6,054 bases of DNA from CAYSLC01 sp964431545. Lineage in GTDB: Bacteria; Desulfobacterota; Desulfobacteria; Desulfobacterales; JAABSP01. Under the pieces are notes generated by a model. It searched no databases. It was not told the DNA's origin and saw only the letters and a program-made list of their open reading frames with translations. Shown here piece by piece: positions 5,487-6,054 of this stretch (positions are counted from its first letter, which is position 1; each line of letters starts with the position of its first letter). The stretch covers positions 1-6,054 of the forward strand of contig CAYSLC010000284.1 of assembly GCA_964431545.1 (NCBI GenBank). Direction: 5' to 3'. Both the position numbers and the translations under genes were made by a program.

Positions 5487-6054
5487 AACGTCTCCCCGGG
5501 TCCTCATTGTGGACGACGAGATCAACATCTGCAAGACCTGCGTCAAGATCCTGGCCCGGATGGACTACGCCGCCGAATACGCGGTCAACGGCCACGAGGC
5601 GGTGAAGCGGCTGGAGGAGACGACCTTCGACGTGGTGATCACCGACTTGAAGATGAGCAGCCTGGGGGGGATGGAGGTGCTCCGGCGGGTCAAGGAGATG
5701 TCGCCGGAGACCATGGTCGTGGTGATCACCGGATACGCCTCGGTCTCCTCCTCGGTGGAGGTGATGAAGCTGGGGGCCTTCGATTATCTGCCCAAGCCCT
5801 TCACCCCCCATGAACTCCGGTCGGTGGTGATCCAGGCCCTGTCGGCACGGGAGACCCTCCTCCAGAACCGCCGCCTGATCGAACAGGAGACCGCCCCCCG
5901 TCCCGTCTCCCATCAACTCGTTGGCGACAGCCCCAAGATCAAGGGGGTGGTCACCATGGTGGGCAAGGTGGCGCCCACGGACGCCACGGTCCTCCTCCAC
6001 GGCGAAAGCGGCACCGGCAAGGAGCTGGTGGCCCGGGCCATCCACGCCAACAGC
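5479..6054 (+). CDS. NtrC-family sigma-54-dependent response regulator (3' end cut by window edge)
   Basis: The first 192 codons of a response regulator, partner of the kinase whose last 8 nt it overlaps. The receiver domain spans about residues 6-122: acidic pair D12/D13, phosphoacceptor D56 in ITDLKM, T84 in VITGYAS and K106 in LPKPF. After a short linker the AAA+ domain opens with LVGDSPKIKGV (147-157) and the Walker A motif GESGTGKE (175-182), typical of NtrC-type activators of sigma-54 RNA polymerase. The GAFTGA loop, Walker B and the DNA-binding helix would lie beyond the right edge. A GAGAG stretch 8 nt before the ATG is a modest ribosome site. It would be phosphorylated at D56 by the upstream kinase and drive ATP-dependent transcription from -24/-12 promoters. 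I saw no clear -24/-12 promoter in the window, so its targets may lie elsewhere. D. vulgaris rrf1, also a response regulator beside hmc, is a positional analogue, not a proven orthologue. Confidence 0.92.
   Translation, partial: MAETSPRVLIVDDEINICKTCVKILARMDYAAEYAVNGHEAVKRLEETTFDVVITDLKMSSLGGMEVLRRVKEMSPETMVVVITGYASVSSSVEVMKLGAFDYLPKPFTPHELRSVVIQALSARETLLQNRRLIEQETAPRPVSHQLVGDSPKIKGVVTMVGKVAPTDATVLLHGESGTGKELVARAIHANS

Noticed and set aside
3894..5546. Minus-strand open frame (550 codons) opposite the kinase
   Set aside because: It runs across the whole kinase and into the response regulator. The kinase boxes are all intact on the plus strand and this frame shows no coherent domain.
5449..6045. 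Minus-strand open frame (198 codons) opposite the response regulator
   Set aside because: The plus strand encodes an intact receiver domain and Walker A motif. The antisense product is His/Gly/Leu-rich shadow sequence.

Overview
The window looks like a piece of a GC-rich anaerobic Desulfobacterota (former Deltaproteobacteria) genome, most likely a sulfate reducer. The evidence is a 16-haem cytochrome of the HmcA type, followed by a Tat-exported four-cluster ferredoxin subunit and an NrfD/HybB-type membrane subunit. This is the start of the Hmc transmembrane electron-transfer complex known from Desulfovibrio. I assign the taxon from gene content only and cannot name a genus.

Layout. Minus-strand block, read right to left: rrf2-family regulator (3849-3418), hmcA (3333-1645), hmcB (1593-526) and hmcC (526 to the left edge, incomplete). 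Gaps are 84 bp, 51 bp and a 1-nt TGATG overlap, so the four genes look like one transcription unit. If the operon is complete, hmcDEF-like genes should follow beyond the left edge. A 206-bp divergent region (3850-4055) holds a perfect 8-bp inverted repeat placed on the probable rrf2 -35 box, plus a second, 7-bp inverted repeat in the leader of the opposite gene. Plus-strand block: a soluble sensor histidine kinase (4056-5486) overlaps by 8 nt an NtrC-type response regulator (5479 to the right edge, incomplete).

How the genes may work together. HmcA (periplasmic haem wire), HmcB (periplasmic Fe-S relay anchored by one helix) and HmcC (quinone-type membrane subunit) would carry electrons between the periplasmic cytochrome pool and the membrane or cytoplasm. 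The regulators on both sides look built to sense redox state. The Rrf2 protein has a five-cysteine region where IscR and NsrR hold an Fe-S cluster. The kinase starts with a Rossmann-like glycine-motif domain, followed by a PAS domain carrying a Cys/His cluster. In Desulfovibrio vulgaris the hmc operon ends with a response regulator (rrf1) and rrf2. Here rrf2 leads the operon and the two-component pair is divergent, so the same kinds of regulator appear in a different arrangement. Control of the hmc genes by the two-component system is an inference from position only.

Nothing in the window looks mobile: no insertion sequence, tRNA, rRNA, CRISPR array or convincing rho-independent terminator was seen. 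The least familiar element is the Rossmann-PAS-kinase architecture of the sensor and its placement next to hmc.
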